This document shows, piece after piece, positions 26,901 to 39,700 of a DNA stretch of 64,000 nt (position 1 is the stretch's first letter; every line of letters begins with the position of its first letter). Under the pieces are notes generated by a model that saw nothing but the letters and a program-made list of their open reading frames with translations, was not told the DNA's origin and did not search any database. This DNA is from Charina bottae (lineage: Eukaryota > Chordata > Lepidosauria > Squamata > Charinaidae): positions 1,511,501-1,575,500 of the forward strand of contig JALMGJ010000062.1 of the NCBI GenBank assembly GCA_023362775.1. Direction: 5' to 3'. A program made the translations under genes and the position numbers.

Positions 26901-29900
26901 AACGCACACCTGTCTGCAGATGGAGATTCTGTCCAGGGTGATGCCCACTGTGGCAGCCATTTTGTGAGGCCGCTCGCAGTAACGGTCCCAGAAAAGGCTC
27001 AGAAATGTTTGGTCCTCGGCGTGCAATTTAGTGACACAAACCCGTCCCGGGCGCTCACTTTTTCTAGTGAATATCACACACGGTCACACTTAGATCAGAA
27101 ATGCAAGCTGCGTGACTTGCACGTTCCCCGGCATTCTCCCATCACAGAGCCCAAAGTGCAGAGTTGCATTTTCCCCCAGGCCCCATCCAAACCCTGACCA
27201 AGGGGAGGCCTGTTTAGCATCAGCAAGGATCAGGAAGGGCAGAAGTTAGAAATGGTTCCAGACAAACTCCCACCCTCGACTTCTTTCTTCAATAGGTTGA
27301 GTTCCCCACATCTTCCTTGTCCCCCACTGGGACGCCAACACCCCCATCTACTCCCGAGGAAGCCTCGGGACCCAGAGCTTCTGGCTCGCCCAAGCTGGAG
27401 ATCAACGGTTCCTTGCCGCCCTTTGGGACCCCAACCGGCCATGTGGACCTGGAGGGCCTGATCCCGACGTACGATGAGCAGGGAAGGCCCATCCCTGAGT
27501 GGAAGCGCCAGGTGATGTTCCGCAAGCTCCAGATGAAGATCCAGGAGGAAGAAGAGCAGAGACGCAAGGTAAAGGATTGCGCGTGGGAAAGTCGGGCAGC
27601 ATGGGGTGTGATGGTGTGCAGTGACCCACCCACCCCGCCCGTCTGATGCCACCTGCCTGGAGCAAGGGACCCTCCCTCGAGGAAGGCGTAACCCTCGATC
27701 CCATCTTAAGAGGCAAGCAGGGGACATGGGGCTCAAGATCGGGACCCCAGTTGGCTCAGATGGCCAGACCATTGGTTCCTCTAGCGTAGAGTTGTCTTCT
27801 TCTGCTATACCTGGTTCTGTCCATACCTGGCTCTGTTTTGGCCTCTTCCTCTTTGCTTTGGGGGAGGACTGAGAATCGTAGAATCCCTGGATGGAAGGGT
27901 GAGAAGGGAGCTTGAAGGTCATCTAGTCCAACCACAATGACCCTCCGGGCTCTGTTTGAGGACCTCCACCAAACGATGCTTCCCACCTCCTGTTCCATTG
28001 TGGAATTCTTCCCATTAGGAAACGCTTCCCCATGTCCAACCAGAATCCACTTCTGGGCATTTAAATCCATTGTGTCCTCTCCTGTCTTCCGGAAGGCAAT
28101 GAAGTTCGGCTTCATCTTCTCCACGACAGCCCTTCAGATACCTGAAGACAATCTTCCTGCAATCTTGTCTTCTCAGGGGGAACATCACCCTACAACATAG
28201 TTATACCCAGAATGAGGCACCAAACACCAAGTAAACCAAACGTCTCTGCTCCCCCATGATCATAAACCATGTTAGCCATCAGTAAGCCAGCCACAAAGCA
28301 TAGCTTCGGGTTGGGATTGACAGCCTAAAATAAGCTATGGTTTATTCACCCTTTTCACATCACACTAAGCCACATCACCAGCAAGCCATAATTATGGCTT
28401 ACTCTGACGGGTGCACTCCCAACATGTTCAACCATCGATCCTTAAAGCAAACCGTGGATTAGCATACAGGGGGTGCGATGGCTCAGCGGGTAAGACGCCA
28501 GGCTTGTTGATCAGAAGGTCAGCGGTTCAAATCCCTAGCCCCGCGTGACGGAGTGAGCTCCCGCACCAGCCCCTGCTCTTGCCAACCTAGCAATTCGAAA
28601 GCATGCAAATGCAAGTAGATGAATAGGTACCACTTCGGTGGGAAGGTAACAGCGTTCCGCACACGTCATGCCGGCCACATGACTGTGGAAGCGTCTTTGG
28701 ACAACGCTGGCTCTTTGGCTAAGAAACGGAGATGAGCACCGCCCCCTAGAGTCGGACACGACTGTGCAGGGGAAAACCTTTACATTTACCTAGTCCTCAA
28801 ATTACGACCGTTTGTTTAGTTCAAAGTTACAATGGCACTGAAAAAAGTGACTTACAACTGGCCCTTGCCATCCCATCACAGCATCCCCACAGTCATGTGA
28901 TCAAAATTCAGGCGCTTGGCAACCGGCATGTATTTACAAGGGTTGCAGCGTCCCGGGGTCACGTGATCGCCATTTGCAACCTTCCTAGCTGGCTTCTGAC
29001 AAGCCAAATCAATGGGGAACTGCATGATTCACTTAACAACCACTGCAAAAAATGTCATAAAATCGGGTGCGGTCACGTGATGCGTTGCTTAACGACCGCA
29101 CTGCTTAACAATGAATTTTGACCTGTTGTGGTCATAAGTCGAGGACTACCTATAATGCAGGGGCATGCATGGGGAGGAGGGGGGTCAAAAAAATCAAGAT
29201 GGCGGCCAGGACTGTGTGATCAAACCCCTTTTATGCACATGGCAGCTACCATTTTGCTTTTGCTTTCTCTATCTTACACACACATACACACGCTTACACC
29301 CCTGGCCTGATGTTGGTGAACTTCACCAACATCTCTCCAAGGGTGTCCAGCCGAAAGATGGTTTGCCAGCCTCGGAACCTAAGATTACTCATTAAATGCT
29401 GGAAATTTAATTTGGGACTTTTATGCAGTAAAAAGTAACTGATCCTAAATTAAATTAAGGAGGATCAATCCCAGCTAATGAAGTGGTCTTAGTAAGCAGT
29501 AGTAGAACTTTATATACCCACTGACCAGAATTCAACAAATGAACAGCAGATGAACCAGAGTGAAACAGTGCAGTTGACGCCCAGATAGTTAATGCAATGC
29601 AATCTGTGTCTGGTTTTACCAATAGTATAGTAGAATTTGGCCGTGTTCATGGGAACCAAATCATACTGGTGTGATAACAACTGCATAGACCAGTGCTTTC
29701 CAAACTGCCGCCGTTGGCAACACACCAATGGCAGCAGCGGCGGCGGCAGCCTCGCTAAAACACGGAAGCGCTGATGGCACACCGACACTGCCGCCATGCA
29801 CACCGCCGCCGCGCCCGCCGCCGCCCTGCCACCGCACATGCCCCTGCATGTGCAACACTAAAGTGTCGCGACACACAGTTTGGAAAGCTATAGCATAGAC

Positions 29901-32900
29901 TAAATCAGAATTGCCTGGGTCCTTGGCAGGACGTGGACTATGGATTCAGTACGTCCTTCTCCACAAAGGCACAATCTCAGCTCACGCAATATTTTTTTTT
30001 CTATCTCCCCTTGAGAACCGCCATAGAGAATACATTGAAAGGTGCAAAAGTCAGTGGTCTCCAAAGTTTAGGGCATATGGAATAGTCGTGGCTATTGATG
30101 GACGAAGGAAGGGACACTGCAAGGTGTTTGGGCAGATATTTCAGTCTTTTAGAAAGCATGCCAAAAGTCTTGTTTCCTCTGCAAGATCCATCTGAAAATC
30201 CTCTTGAACATAGCTTTCCAAACTGTGTGTCGCGACACAGTACTGTGTCGCCTGCGGTGTGCAGGTGTGTCGCGTGAAAACTCGGAAGTGCTGATGGTGC
30301 GCACGCAGCGGCGCACCATCAGCGCTTCCGGGTTTCGCGCGACACACCAGCACGCCACCGTTGGTGTGTGTCACCAACAGGAAAAGTTTGGAAAGCTCTG
30401 CTCTTGAAGGACCTGCAAAGAGGTAATATCTACTGATGTGCTGGGATTCGGAGCCATCTGTTATAACAACACCACGTGCATGTGTTTGCACAATGGCGTG
30501 CACAGAGCAGGCAAGGCCCATGGGACCATAAATGGGGATTCCCACCAAAAGGTCTTTTGCAGACCCTCGAGGCAGTATTTTGAGAAAGTAGGGTCCTTCC
30601 TTCTAACTCGTCTCTGTCTTGCTTGTGCTGCATGGTGTGGCTCTGGCATGCCCTCAGCATGACTGTGTGCATTGACTTGGTGTGACCAACTCCGAAGCGC
30701 ATTTAACCTGCAATATGGGCCAAGCGAGGGCTGGACAAGGGTCGTTGCAGTGCAAATGTGCTGGCAGATGTTCGGCGACCCCAAAATCTTTCCTACTGGA
30801 TTACCAATTTGATCTGTTTGTCTAAAACAGCCTTTCTCAACTTTTTGACCCTGGAGGAACCCTTGAAATATTTTTCAGGCCTCGGGGAACCCCTGCACCT
30901 TCAGGCTCAAATAGAGGCCAGAAGTTACAAAATTGTTATATTCGTTTCATGGGTAGGCCTGTATACAGTATATGCATTAACAGTGTTCTTAAACTAAAAA
31001 TAAAGAATGAAATGTACCTCTTTAATGGGAAGTTGCCCGAATTGGAGATATTTTTTTAAATAAATCGTGATCTCCCAGGGAACCCCTAGTGACCTCTCGC
31101 GGAACGCAAGAGTTCCACGGAACCCTGGTTGAGAAACCCTGGTCTAAAACAATAAAAAGCAAGAGCCGAAGGAAGAAAGCTTTCTTCAACACCTTGCTCT
31201 CCCTGGCTGCCAGATACTGCAGGAGTTAAATGCCTTACATGATCGCTTCATGGTGTAATGTGTGAATTCTTCCCGCGGCGCCTGCCGCTGGGCCGTCAAT
31301 GCCACGCACAACTCTCTTGCATGCCCCTCACGTAAGCAGAAAAGTGTCAATCCTTCTCTCCCAATATGGCCTCCAGCTCTCCACCAGCCTCGACCTGGCA
31401 GGTGTGTCTTCTGCACCCGTTCCCATTACACCACCAAGTGACATGTAAGGCGAAGGGTGTGCAGAACGTGGATGATGATGTGGCCTGTCCTGAGGGAACC
31501 CTTTCCCCTCTGGGTTGTTTTTTTTTTTTTTTTGTCTTGCGTAGCTACGATCTGGGAATTGCTACCCCCAGGAAGGCTGGCGTTACTCTCATGCTCACAA
31601 CGCCATTTTGGGACCGTTTGGGGAACTGATGACCGAGGACGACATCCTCCACATCGAGAAGCAGATCCAGAACCTCCAAGTCGTGCACAAGGTGCAGAAA
31701 GTGGAGACCGAACTGAAACAGCTGGAGCAAGAATTGCAGCAGCTGCTGCCCGTCTCTGCCGCCTTGGAGAGGGAACGCTTCACCGTCAACCCCAAGTGCA
31801 TGCACGGCCGGGCGGAAGATCTCCCCGCTTGGTGCAACAAGATCTCCATTCTCTTGAAAAGCATGTCCGTCCTTCTGGCCGCGCTGGGGGGCAAAGCCAC
31901 CGGTCTGGCCGAAACGGTGACCTCCGAAGTGTTGGTGCAGAAGAGCGAGGATGCCCAGGCAGCCCCTTTGGCAGCGCCCACTATCAAAGATGGCCCGAGC
32001 CACATGGCTTGTTCTCAGTCCTCCAGCGGCACCCGGGAGGAGGTAGAGAAGGAGATCGTGCAGTGGGGGGTGTCGGTGAAGAATCTGAAGGCCAACTATG
32101 AGGTCCATGTGCAGGCACAGCTGATCAGCGCAGCATCCAGCCGGGTGTACAAAAGGAAGCGCTCCCTACCGGTGGGAACGGCTCAGTTCACTCTTGGTCG
32201 AGAGCCCATTTTGGAAGAAGACTACATCATGGGCTTCGAGCCGTTCAGTGTACTAGAAGTTCGGGAGATCTCCATTGGTGGACTGGAGTCCCCCATTCAG
32301 CTCTCCCATGCCCCTCTTCTCTACGAGGAGGGGCCCAGCCCATTCTCCAGGGCGGACTCCTTTGCGGAAGCCATGTTCAGCCCTGACCACACGACCAGGA
32401 GCCTCCCGGTGCAGACGGAGCTGAGTTGCGTCCAAGACTACATCAACCTGCGGAAGGAACGGATTGTCTATCTCTTCCTGGAGCACTGGAAGAGGTGGAC
32501 TTTCACCGAATCAGGCAGGCAGGTTCAGCCAAAGAGGAGGGCGGAGATTCTGAGTCCCGATCTGGAGGAAGGCCACAAAGCATACAGCCGGTCTGCACTG
32601 ATAGCCACAGGGCCGAAACCCAGCGAGGACCACCAGCTCTTGTACTTCATGAAGCAGCGGCAAGTGGTGGGGAAACTGCTGACCCACTGGAGAAGCATCA
32701 TCAGCCAAGTACCCACGAGGCAACTCCGCCGCCTGAGCCGCACGGACATATTCTACTGGCCTGAGCATTTCTTGCCCCACGTCAACGGCTCACCGGTGGA
32801 GTACGAGAGCCTCACCCTGGACCTCTTCATGCTCGGTTACTTCCAGCTTCTGGAGATGGACATGAGCTGGGAGGAACGCAAGTTCCGCCACCTGCTCTGC

Positions 32901-35900
32901 TACGAGATGTTTGACCGCCTAGGCAGTCACAGCTGGGAGATCATCCGCCAATTTCACAAGGTGGTGATGGAAGAAGTGGCGGCCGGGAAGCGGGATTGGC
33001 TGGATGGCTTTGAGGACCTCAAGCAGAGGTTCTTCGGGGACAGCCTGCTCCTGGACCACGGGACTACCCCCAGCGTGGATGTACCAGCAGAGAACCAGCA
33101 CTCTCCCCCTGCTCTCTCCCACCAGGAATCTTCTCAGTCCTTGGTTAGCAGCACCCAAGAGCCCAAGGCCGTTGCAGATGAGCTGGCTGTTGTCCCAGCT
33201 TCAGAAAGTAGGAAGAACTCCATCCAGCTCATTTCAGAGCTTGGGGAATTCAGCAACGAAGATATTTGCCGCTATATAGACCGTAGCTTCTCGTTCTGGA
33301 AAGAGAAGGAGGCTGAGATGTTCGACCTCTGAGGGTGCAGCTTCCTGGATGGTTAGATAAGATTCAGTCTTCGCAGAAGATGGCTTCTTACCCTCAAATT
33401 AATATGGATCTGTCCAATCTAGGACCGGCCCTCCACCATTCCAGAAGGTGACATTGGTTACTTTCCCAAATAACTTTGGTAAGAAGGTGAGCTGCTCTTA
33501 ACTAGGACTTTGGCTGGTCTTGGTGGACCAAATGAACGGACCACAGTTGGGTTCCCACAAGATCTGCTGAGGAAACGGCACCCGATTCTGAGGCCAACGA
33601 GGAACTCAGGTTTAGACCACGTTGCTATGGTTCCGAGACCTATACAGAGTTGCAGAGATGTCCCAGCCCTGCCTGAACTCCGACTTCATCCTGATGAAAT
33701 GCTTCCACCATACGAAGTGTCCTCAACAGCCAAACCCAGGCAGAACTGATTTGGGACCTCTGGGGAAGTGGCAAAAGCTAATCCACTTTGCTACCCAACT
33801 TTGGGTAGAAGGGGAAAAAAAATAGAGGCAACGAAAAGGTTGCAGAGTACAAGAATGCTTAGTTATTTAGTGGTAGCCAATTTGTGGGATGTATGATTTG
33901 GGGATCAAGAGCAGCTGTAAAAAAGTTTGGTGCAGATAAAGGCAGAGACAGAAGGGAAGGGGAGTTAAAAACCAGGCCCTAATTTTTTAAAAAACCATCT
34001 ATGCTAGATAACATCATATTGGCTGTGTTCGTCCAGCACACTCAGTGTGATAACCCCAAGTGTCAGAATTCCCAACAAAGAAAACCTTCAGGCAATTACT
34101 CTAAAGGATCCATTACATCATAGCTTTCCAAACTGTGTGTCGCGACACAACACTGTGTCGCCTGCGGGGCCCAGGTGTGTCGCGCGAAAACCCAGCAGCG
34201 CTTCCGAGTTTTTGCGTGGCACACCAGGACACCGCCACCACCGCGGCTTGTGAAAACCGGGAAGCGCCGCCACAGCGCGCGAAAACCCGGAAGCTTCCAG
34301 GTTTTTGCGCGCCACCGTTGGTGTGTCGCCAACGTGAAAAGTTTGGAAAGCCCTGCATTACATTATTCAGCCCCCAACAGGCCAGACCCATTGTAGCCTA
34401 GTGTGCGGTGCAGATTCAGCACATGTGATTGATTTATAGTCCTTGGAGTGCGTATGGCTACGAACAAACGTCCTCGGGGTAGGAAAGCGGTGCCTTACGC
34501 ACTGTGACGCCAAATGACAGTGCATCATCCCCGTCATTTGCACGACGACGTCGTGCTGCACGCAACGTTGTTAGGACATCATGGTAGAGTCTACCAAGTG
34601 ACTTTGCAGAAATTGGGTTGGGCCCCCAGTTCATGTGTTTTCCTTCTTGGTCTGTAATTGTAATTAATTCCAGAAATATTGATTCCACTTCCCATTATGG
34701 TCCATCAACTGCTCTCCCCCCGCAAAAAGGTGGTAGGATCCTAAAATAACCTACTTTGGGGCAATTGAAATAGGAAAATCTCTTTCCCCTTGAGTGTGAT
34801 TTGTTGGCCTGATCTCCTATCGTGGCAGTGGTGCGATGGTTCCTTTCTTTGAGTGTGTTGTTATGCAAGCTTTCTGATTGTTGGCCTCTTACGATTTACT
34901 TCTTTTTATCTTCATTTATTACTAGAGGTAGGGAAGGAACTTCAAATCTAAATTGGGGAGGTAGCTTCATTTTGGTGAAAAGTTGCATTTTTTCTGATGC
35001 TCGTCTGATGAAATAAAGTCTGTTGCGTGTAAAGGATTTGGGCATCTTTTGTAATTGCAGAGAGAGACAGGGAGACTAAACTGCATTAAGATACTCTCAT
35101 TTCTACGCTGCATGTTTGCCTGTGTTTTAAATATCTTTATCCTAGCCTCCAATCAAACTTGTAAGGAGCCAAACGCTGCATAAAAGATCATTTTTTGTCT
35201 GTGACTTCTAAAAATGCTCGAACAATACCAATGAATTTGGGTGGCACAGTTTCTGAACATTTTACGGTTCTTCTTATTTAGGGAAGAAAAGTGAACAATG
35301 AAAAATAAGTGTACTTTTTTTTTCTTGCGCAACCTGAACCCCAATGAAATTGTTAGTTTTATATCCAGTGGGAGTTGCAGTTTAATTTAACATTGTAGTG
35401 TGGGGGGGGTTGCATTGCACAGGAAAGTTTGAGAACACCCAACATTTGAGATTTTTTTTAAGCGGAAGGGAAGTCCAACTTGCTTTAAAACAGTGTTTTT
35501 CAACCTTGGCAACTTTAAGATGCATGGACTTCAACTTCCAGAATTCCCCAGCCAGCATGGCTGGCTGGGGAATTCTGGGAGTTGGAGTCCACACATCTTA
35601 AAGTTGCCAAGGTTGAAAAACACTGGTCTAAAATGACCAGGGAAGGGGGCACATCCCAATCTTACTCACACACATCATGTCCTCCTCCTTTGATTTCTCC
35701 GCAAAAACTACCTTCCCAGCCATCAGGAAGTGGCTGATCCTTGACTTGGATCAATCACCTGCTCAATCATCCCGGCTCCATCGCCCGCTCCGGTGTCTCT
35801 GGCTCCACCCCCTGGTCCAGCTACGCCTCCTCCCATTGGCTCCGTTTCCAGCTCCGTCTGTTCCGTCACATGTTATTTGGGGGGGAGGGGCGAGTGATGT

Positions 35901-36665
35901 CATGGGCCCTATTACATCATTGCGACTTTCATAACGTGCATCGTTTGCGTGATGATGTCATGCTGCCTGTGACATCATCGCGGTTTTCCCAAGACTGGAA
36001 TGTGTCGCCCGTTGGACCCCCGAGATGCGGGCGGAGGAATTGGGGGCGTGACATCTCCTCATTTTCCAGGGCACGGGAAATTCTCCACCTGGTTAGTCTG
36101 CCTTATTCGTCCCGGGGGGGGGAGAGGCAGGAAGGGCGGGACCAGGACGCCCCCCCCCCCAGCACCCTTGCTGTTAAGGGAAATCCAACGCCGCCCTTGC
36201 CTATTCTCAGACTCTTCCTCCTGTCTCCCAAGGTCATTCCCACAGACCATTACAAATGTTTGATGGAAATGTATACAGGAGGAGGGAACTTTCTATCATT
36301 TATGGTGGACTTGTGGAAAAGCTCAGAAATTCTGGAAACAAATATTCAAAATTCAAATATTCAAATTATTCAAAAGAGTCTCAAAGTGGACTCACAACTG
36401 AAACTGGAGCTGTTTCCCTTGGGTTTGAGGGGTCAACAGTTTGAGAAGCAACATGAGACTCTTATTCTTATATTCTTATCTATGATAACAGCTTTCTATC
36501 TGTGCTGGAGAAGGACAGAAGCCACTTGTCTTGTATGTTTTTCTATCTATTCCTGACTGAGAACCTTCATCGACATCCTGCACTGTTTTAGCTTTTCTTG
36601 TTTCTTTTTTAGACTTGTATTTTATCTGTCCTATATTCTGTATTTTGTGTTTTAATTATATCTTG

Positions 36666-36714
<49 letters not shown>

Positions 36715-39700
36715 ATGCATGCATGCATGCCAGTTTCGCACCTAAACTGAGCCATGACGGGCGGCTTCATGCATTGGGTGTGTCCCAAACAACCCATTAT
36801 TTTGACTTAGAAGCTCCCATCCACTGGCTAGAGGTCTTTAAGAAAGATTATAGGTAAAGGTAAAGGTTCCCCCTGCACATTTGTGCAGTCGTGTCCGACT
36901 CTAGGGGCCGGTGCTCATCTCCGTTTCTCAGCCGAAGAGCCAGCGCTGTCCGAAGACGCTTCCGTGGTTATGTGGCCGGCATGATGCACGCGGAACGCTG
37001 TTACCATCCCACCAAAGTGGTACCTATTAATCTACTTGCATTTGCATGCTTTCGAATTGCTAGGTTGGCAAGAGCTGGGGCTGGTGCGGGAGCTCACTCC
37101 GTCACGCGGGACTAGGGTCTCGAACCTCCGAACTTGCGACCTTCTGATCAACAAGCCTGGCATCTCACCCGCTGAGCATCTGCACCCTAAGAGACAAATT
37201 TTTCAACATTAGAAAGATACATTCACGGCCCCATTTACTCAGTGGATTGAAGACCTGAGATTTTTGCAATTTAGGAACGAGTCGCTTACCAATGTAGACT
37301 GTGTGTGGTCAGTTATAACAAAATGTAGCCTTCCTTTGTGCAACCTATTGTGTAAAACTTTATACATGTCTGTGCATTTATGAGAAGTTCTTTTAAGTAT
37401 ATAACGTTGTTCCTTTTTCTTTTTTCTGTTTCCTTTTGTTTAGATGTGTGTGTGTGTGTGATCCTGTTTAATTAAATAAATAAAGGCAAGGGGGGGGAAT
37501 CATGTGCTTCTTTGCCAGCCAAACTGAGCGCACAGTCTCAGAATGATTGATATTTTAAAGATATTTTTTAAAATGTTAAAAGAAAACACAGATGGATGGT
37601 GGAAGAGGTGGTGAAATGATGTTATGGATACTGTCCAATGGGGCCTGACATCAGAGGAATTTTGCTCCAGCAAATCTGGCAAAATCCTCTTACTCGCTGA
37701 ATCAGGAATGGATCTTTTTTTAAAAAACAATGCAGAAAAGTGAGGCTTCCTCCAGCCCTGATTTGAGAATAAATGCAACAGAAAGATTTCCGTTGAGAAA
37801 AACTTCCTGGGAAGTTAGCTGTGTCTGGAACTGGTCACCAAAAGGAAATTTAGTCTCCCCTTCTGACGTGCTAACACGGCAGTGCTAGATTTCATGGTCC
37901 ATAAAATCACCCTGCAACCAATTCAGAAGAATAATCGCTGATTAGAAGACAGGAGGATCCAGGGAAATTACAATCAGAATGAATTATCTTGGGAGGTGTC
38001 ACACATGTGCACACACACACACACACACACAGGAAGTTTTATGGAAAGAACAGCATTGCCTGTAGCCCCGGTCAGTGAAAACTGGATGCTGGTTAGCTAG
38101 AGAATCCACATACAGGTAGTCCTCACTTAACGACCACAGTTGGGACCGGCATTTGGGTTGCTAAGCGAAGCGGTCATTAAGAGAATCTGACCTGATTTTA
38201 CAACCTTTTTTGCAGCAGTCATTAAGCAAATCACCACAGTCATTAAGTGAACCATGTGGTCGTTAAGCAAATCGCGCAGTTCCCCATTGATTTTGCTTGC
38301 CGAAAGCTGGCTGGGAAGGTCAAAAATGGCAGTCACATGATCGCAGGACGCTGCGATGGTCGTAAATGCGAACCGGTTGCCAAGCGCCCAAATTGTGATC
38401 ATGTGACTGCGGTTGCAAGTCGGTTTTTTCAGCACAGTCGTAAGTCCGAACTGTCACTAAACAAAAGGTTGTTAAGTGAGGACTACCTGTAATCTGAGAA
38501 TGGGCCATCCTGAAAATGTTCTGGAAGACTGACCTGCAGATACCCAAGAGAAAGAACAAAAACTGGTTTGGGTTACTCCACGCTCTCTGCATCCTCAAGA
38601 ACCCTAACATCATCCCAACTCCCTCTTTCAGCGTCTAGAACAGGGCTTTCCAAACTTTTCACGTTGGCGACACACCAACAGTGGCGCGCAAAAACCTGGA
38701 AGCGCCACCGCAGCACTTCCAGGTTTTTGCATGCCGCCGCCGCGGTGCTTTTGGGTTCTTGTGCGCCACGGCAGCGGCGGTGTCCTGGAAGCGGTGTCCA
38801 CGAAAACCCGGAAGCGCTGATGGCCCGCCACCGCACACGGTGGTGGCGGCGCACCATCAGCGCTTGCTTCCGGGTTTTCACGCAACACACCTGGGCCCCG
38901 CAGGCAACACAGTACTGTGTCGTGACACACAGTTTAGGAAGATACAGCTATATTTTATTGAGATTGGCTACAATAACAGAATCTTACAAGCCCAATTGTA
39001 CGGAAGCTCCCCACCATCTTATACTTCGGTGGATTAGAGGGTCTCTGGCTGAGTCGCCTCCAAATGTTATCTCATTGCTCTGGGCTTAAAGAAAGTTTCA
39101 TCCCTCTTTGCTTACATAACAGTTCTTGCATATTTCCGTCAAGGTCACCTCCCTTAAGCTCTTTACCTTCCCCCCTCTTTTCTCAACACCTTCCTCTTTG
39201 GGGTGGGGGCATTGATTTCCTGTCCTTTCTTTGTTTTGTCTTACAGGAAAGAGAAGAAGAGGCGCGTTGGGCTGGCATGCCAGCGTGGAGGCGGGATATT
39301 TTTCGCAAAAAGGTGGAAGAAGAGAGGTAAGGATTTTCGGGGGAGGCTGCGTGTCACTAATGGGTGCAGCCAGAGCAACAGGTGAGCAAAGCCTGGCTCG
39401 GCTACAGGCGTGCAAAGCGTTTCGCTTCCAACCCTTCTGAGTGTGAAATCTTACAAAAACATCCTGTGAAACTTGAATTGTTGAGTGCAAAACGGAGCCA
39501 GATCAATCTGTCTCTGGGCTGGGGTATTGTGTAACCCAGAAAGCATGTTAATTTAAATCAATTTAATTTAATTTTAAAATTAAATGAATTAAAAATTAAT
39601 TTAATTTTCAATAATTCTAAATAGTTCTAAATTTAATTTAAATTTAAATGTAGATCAAGTTAAATGTGTTGTCCAAACCTGGGTGGTTGTTTTGGCTTGT

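Larger units (their letters stand above)
24661..27295 (+). other. ESPN intron
   Basis: It contains a fold-back element (24707-24831) and transposon copy M4 (24866-25253). From 25254 to 27295 I see AT-rich unique sequence; a weak frame on the - strand at 26667-27077 has no recognisable domain. Confidence 0.7.
27569..31544 (+). other. ESPN intron before the alternative terminal exon
   Basis: Packed with insertions: CR1 fragment (27868-28175), SINE S2 (28468-28788), transposon M5 (28789-29153), hAT-like elements A6 (29691-29892), A7 (30209-30400) and a different hAT-like element (30828-31141). From 31150 to 31544 the sequence looks unique and ends in a 17-T tract before the acceptor. Confidence 0.75.
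33333..35017 (+). other. Candidate 3' UTR of the alternative terminal exon
   Basis: Non-coding sequence follows the TGA at 33330-33332. It includes hAT-like element A8 (34119-34355). The first strong polyadenylation hexamer is AATAAA at 35012-35017. Extent is inferred, not shown. Confidence 0.5.
35018..39246 (+). other. ESPN intron between the two alternative 3' ends
   Basis: Contains fold-back P7 (35491-35625), SINE S3 (36853-37187), an (AT)n run (36668-36710), LINE-tail-like sequence (about 37190-37490), transposon M6 (38113-38489) and hAT-like A9 (38641-38946). The stretch 35640-36560 is unrecognised; its end 'gtctcccaaggtcattccca' resembles part of the repeat at 41540-41588. Confidence 0.65.

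Noticed and set aside
26667..27077. Frame of 136 codons on the - strand in an ESPN intron
   Set aside because: No domain, no splice context that fits a gene, and only chance length for this composition.
28468..28540. tRNA gene
   Set aside because: A-box and B-box are present but belong to the head of a SINE; the sequence continues into the SINE body and does not fold as a full tRNA. The same holds for 12391, 36853, 47918, 56311 and 61416.
31457..32101. Frame of 214 codons overlapping the alternative ESPN exon
   Set aside because: It is in a different frame from the conserved ESPNL-type protein and starts before the acceptor. The - strand frames at 31545-32108 and 32511-32780 are shadows too.
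36000..36556. Frame of 271 codons in 35741-36556 as a possible retroviral or novel gene
   Set aside because: The residues show no retroviral or other motif; the start is low-complexity and proline/serine rich, and no splice or promoter signal supports it.
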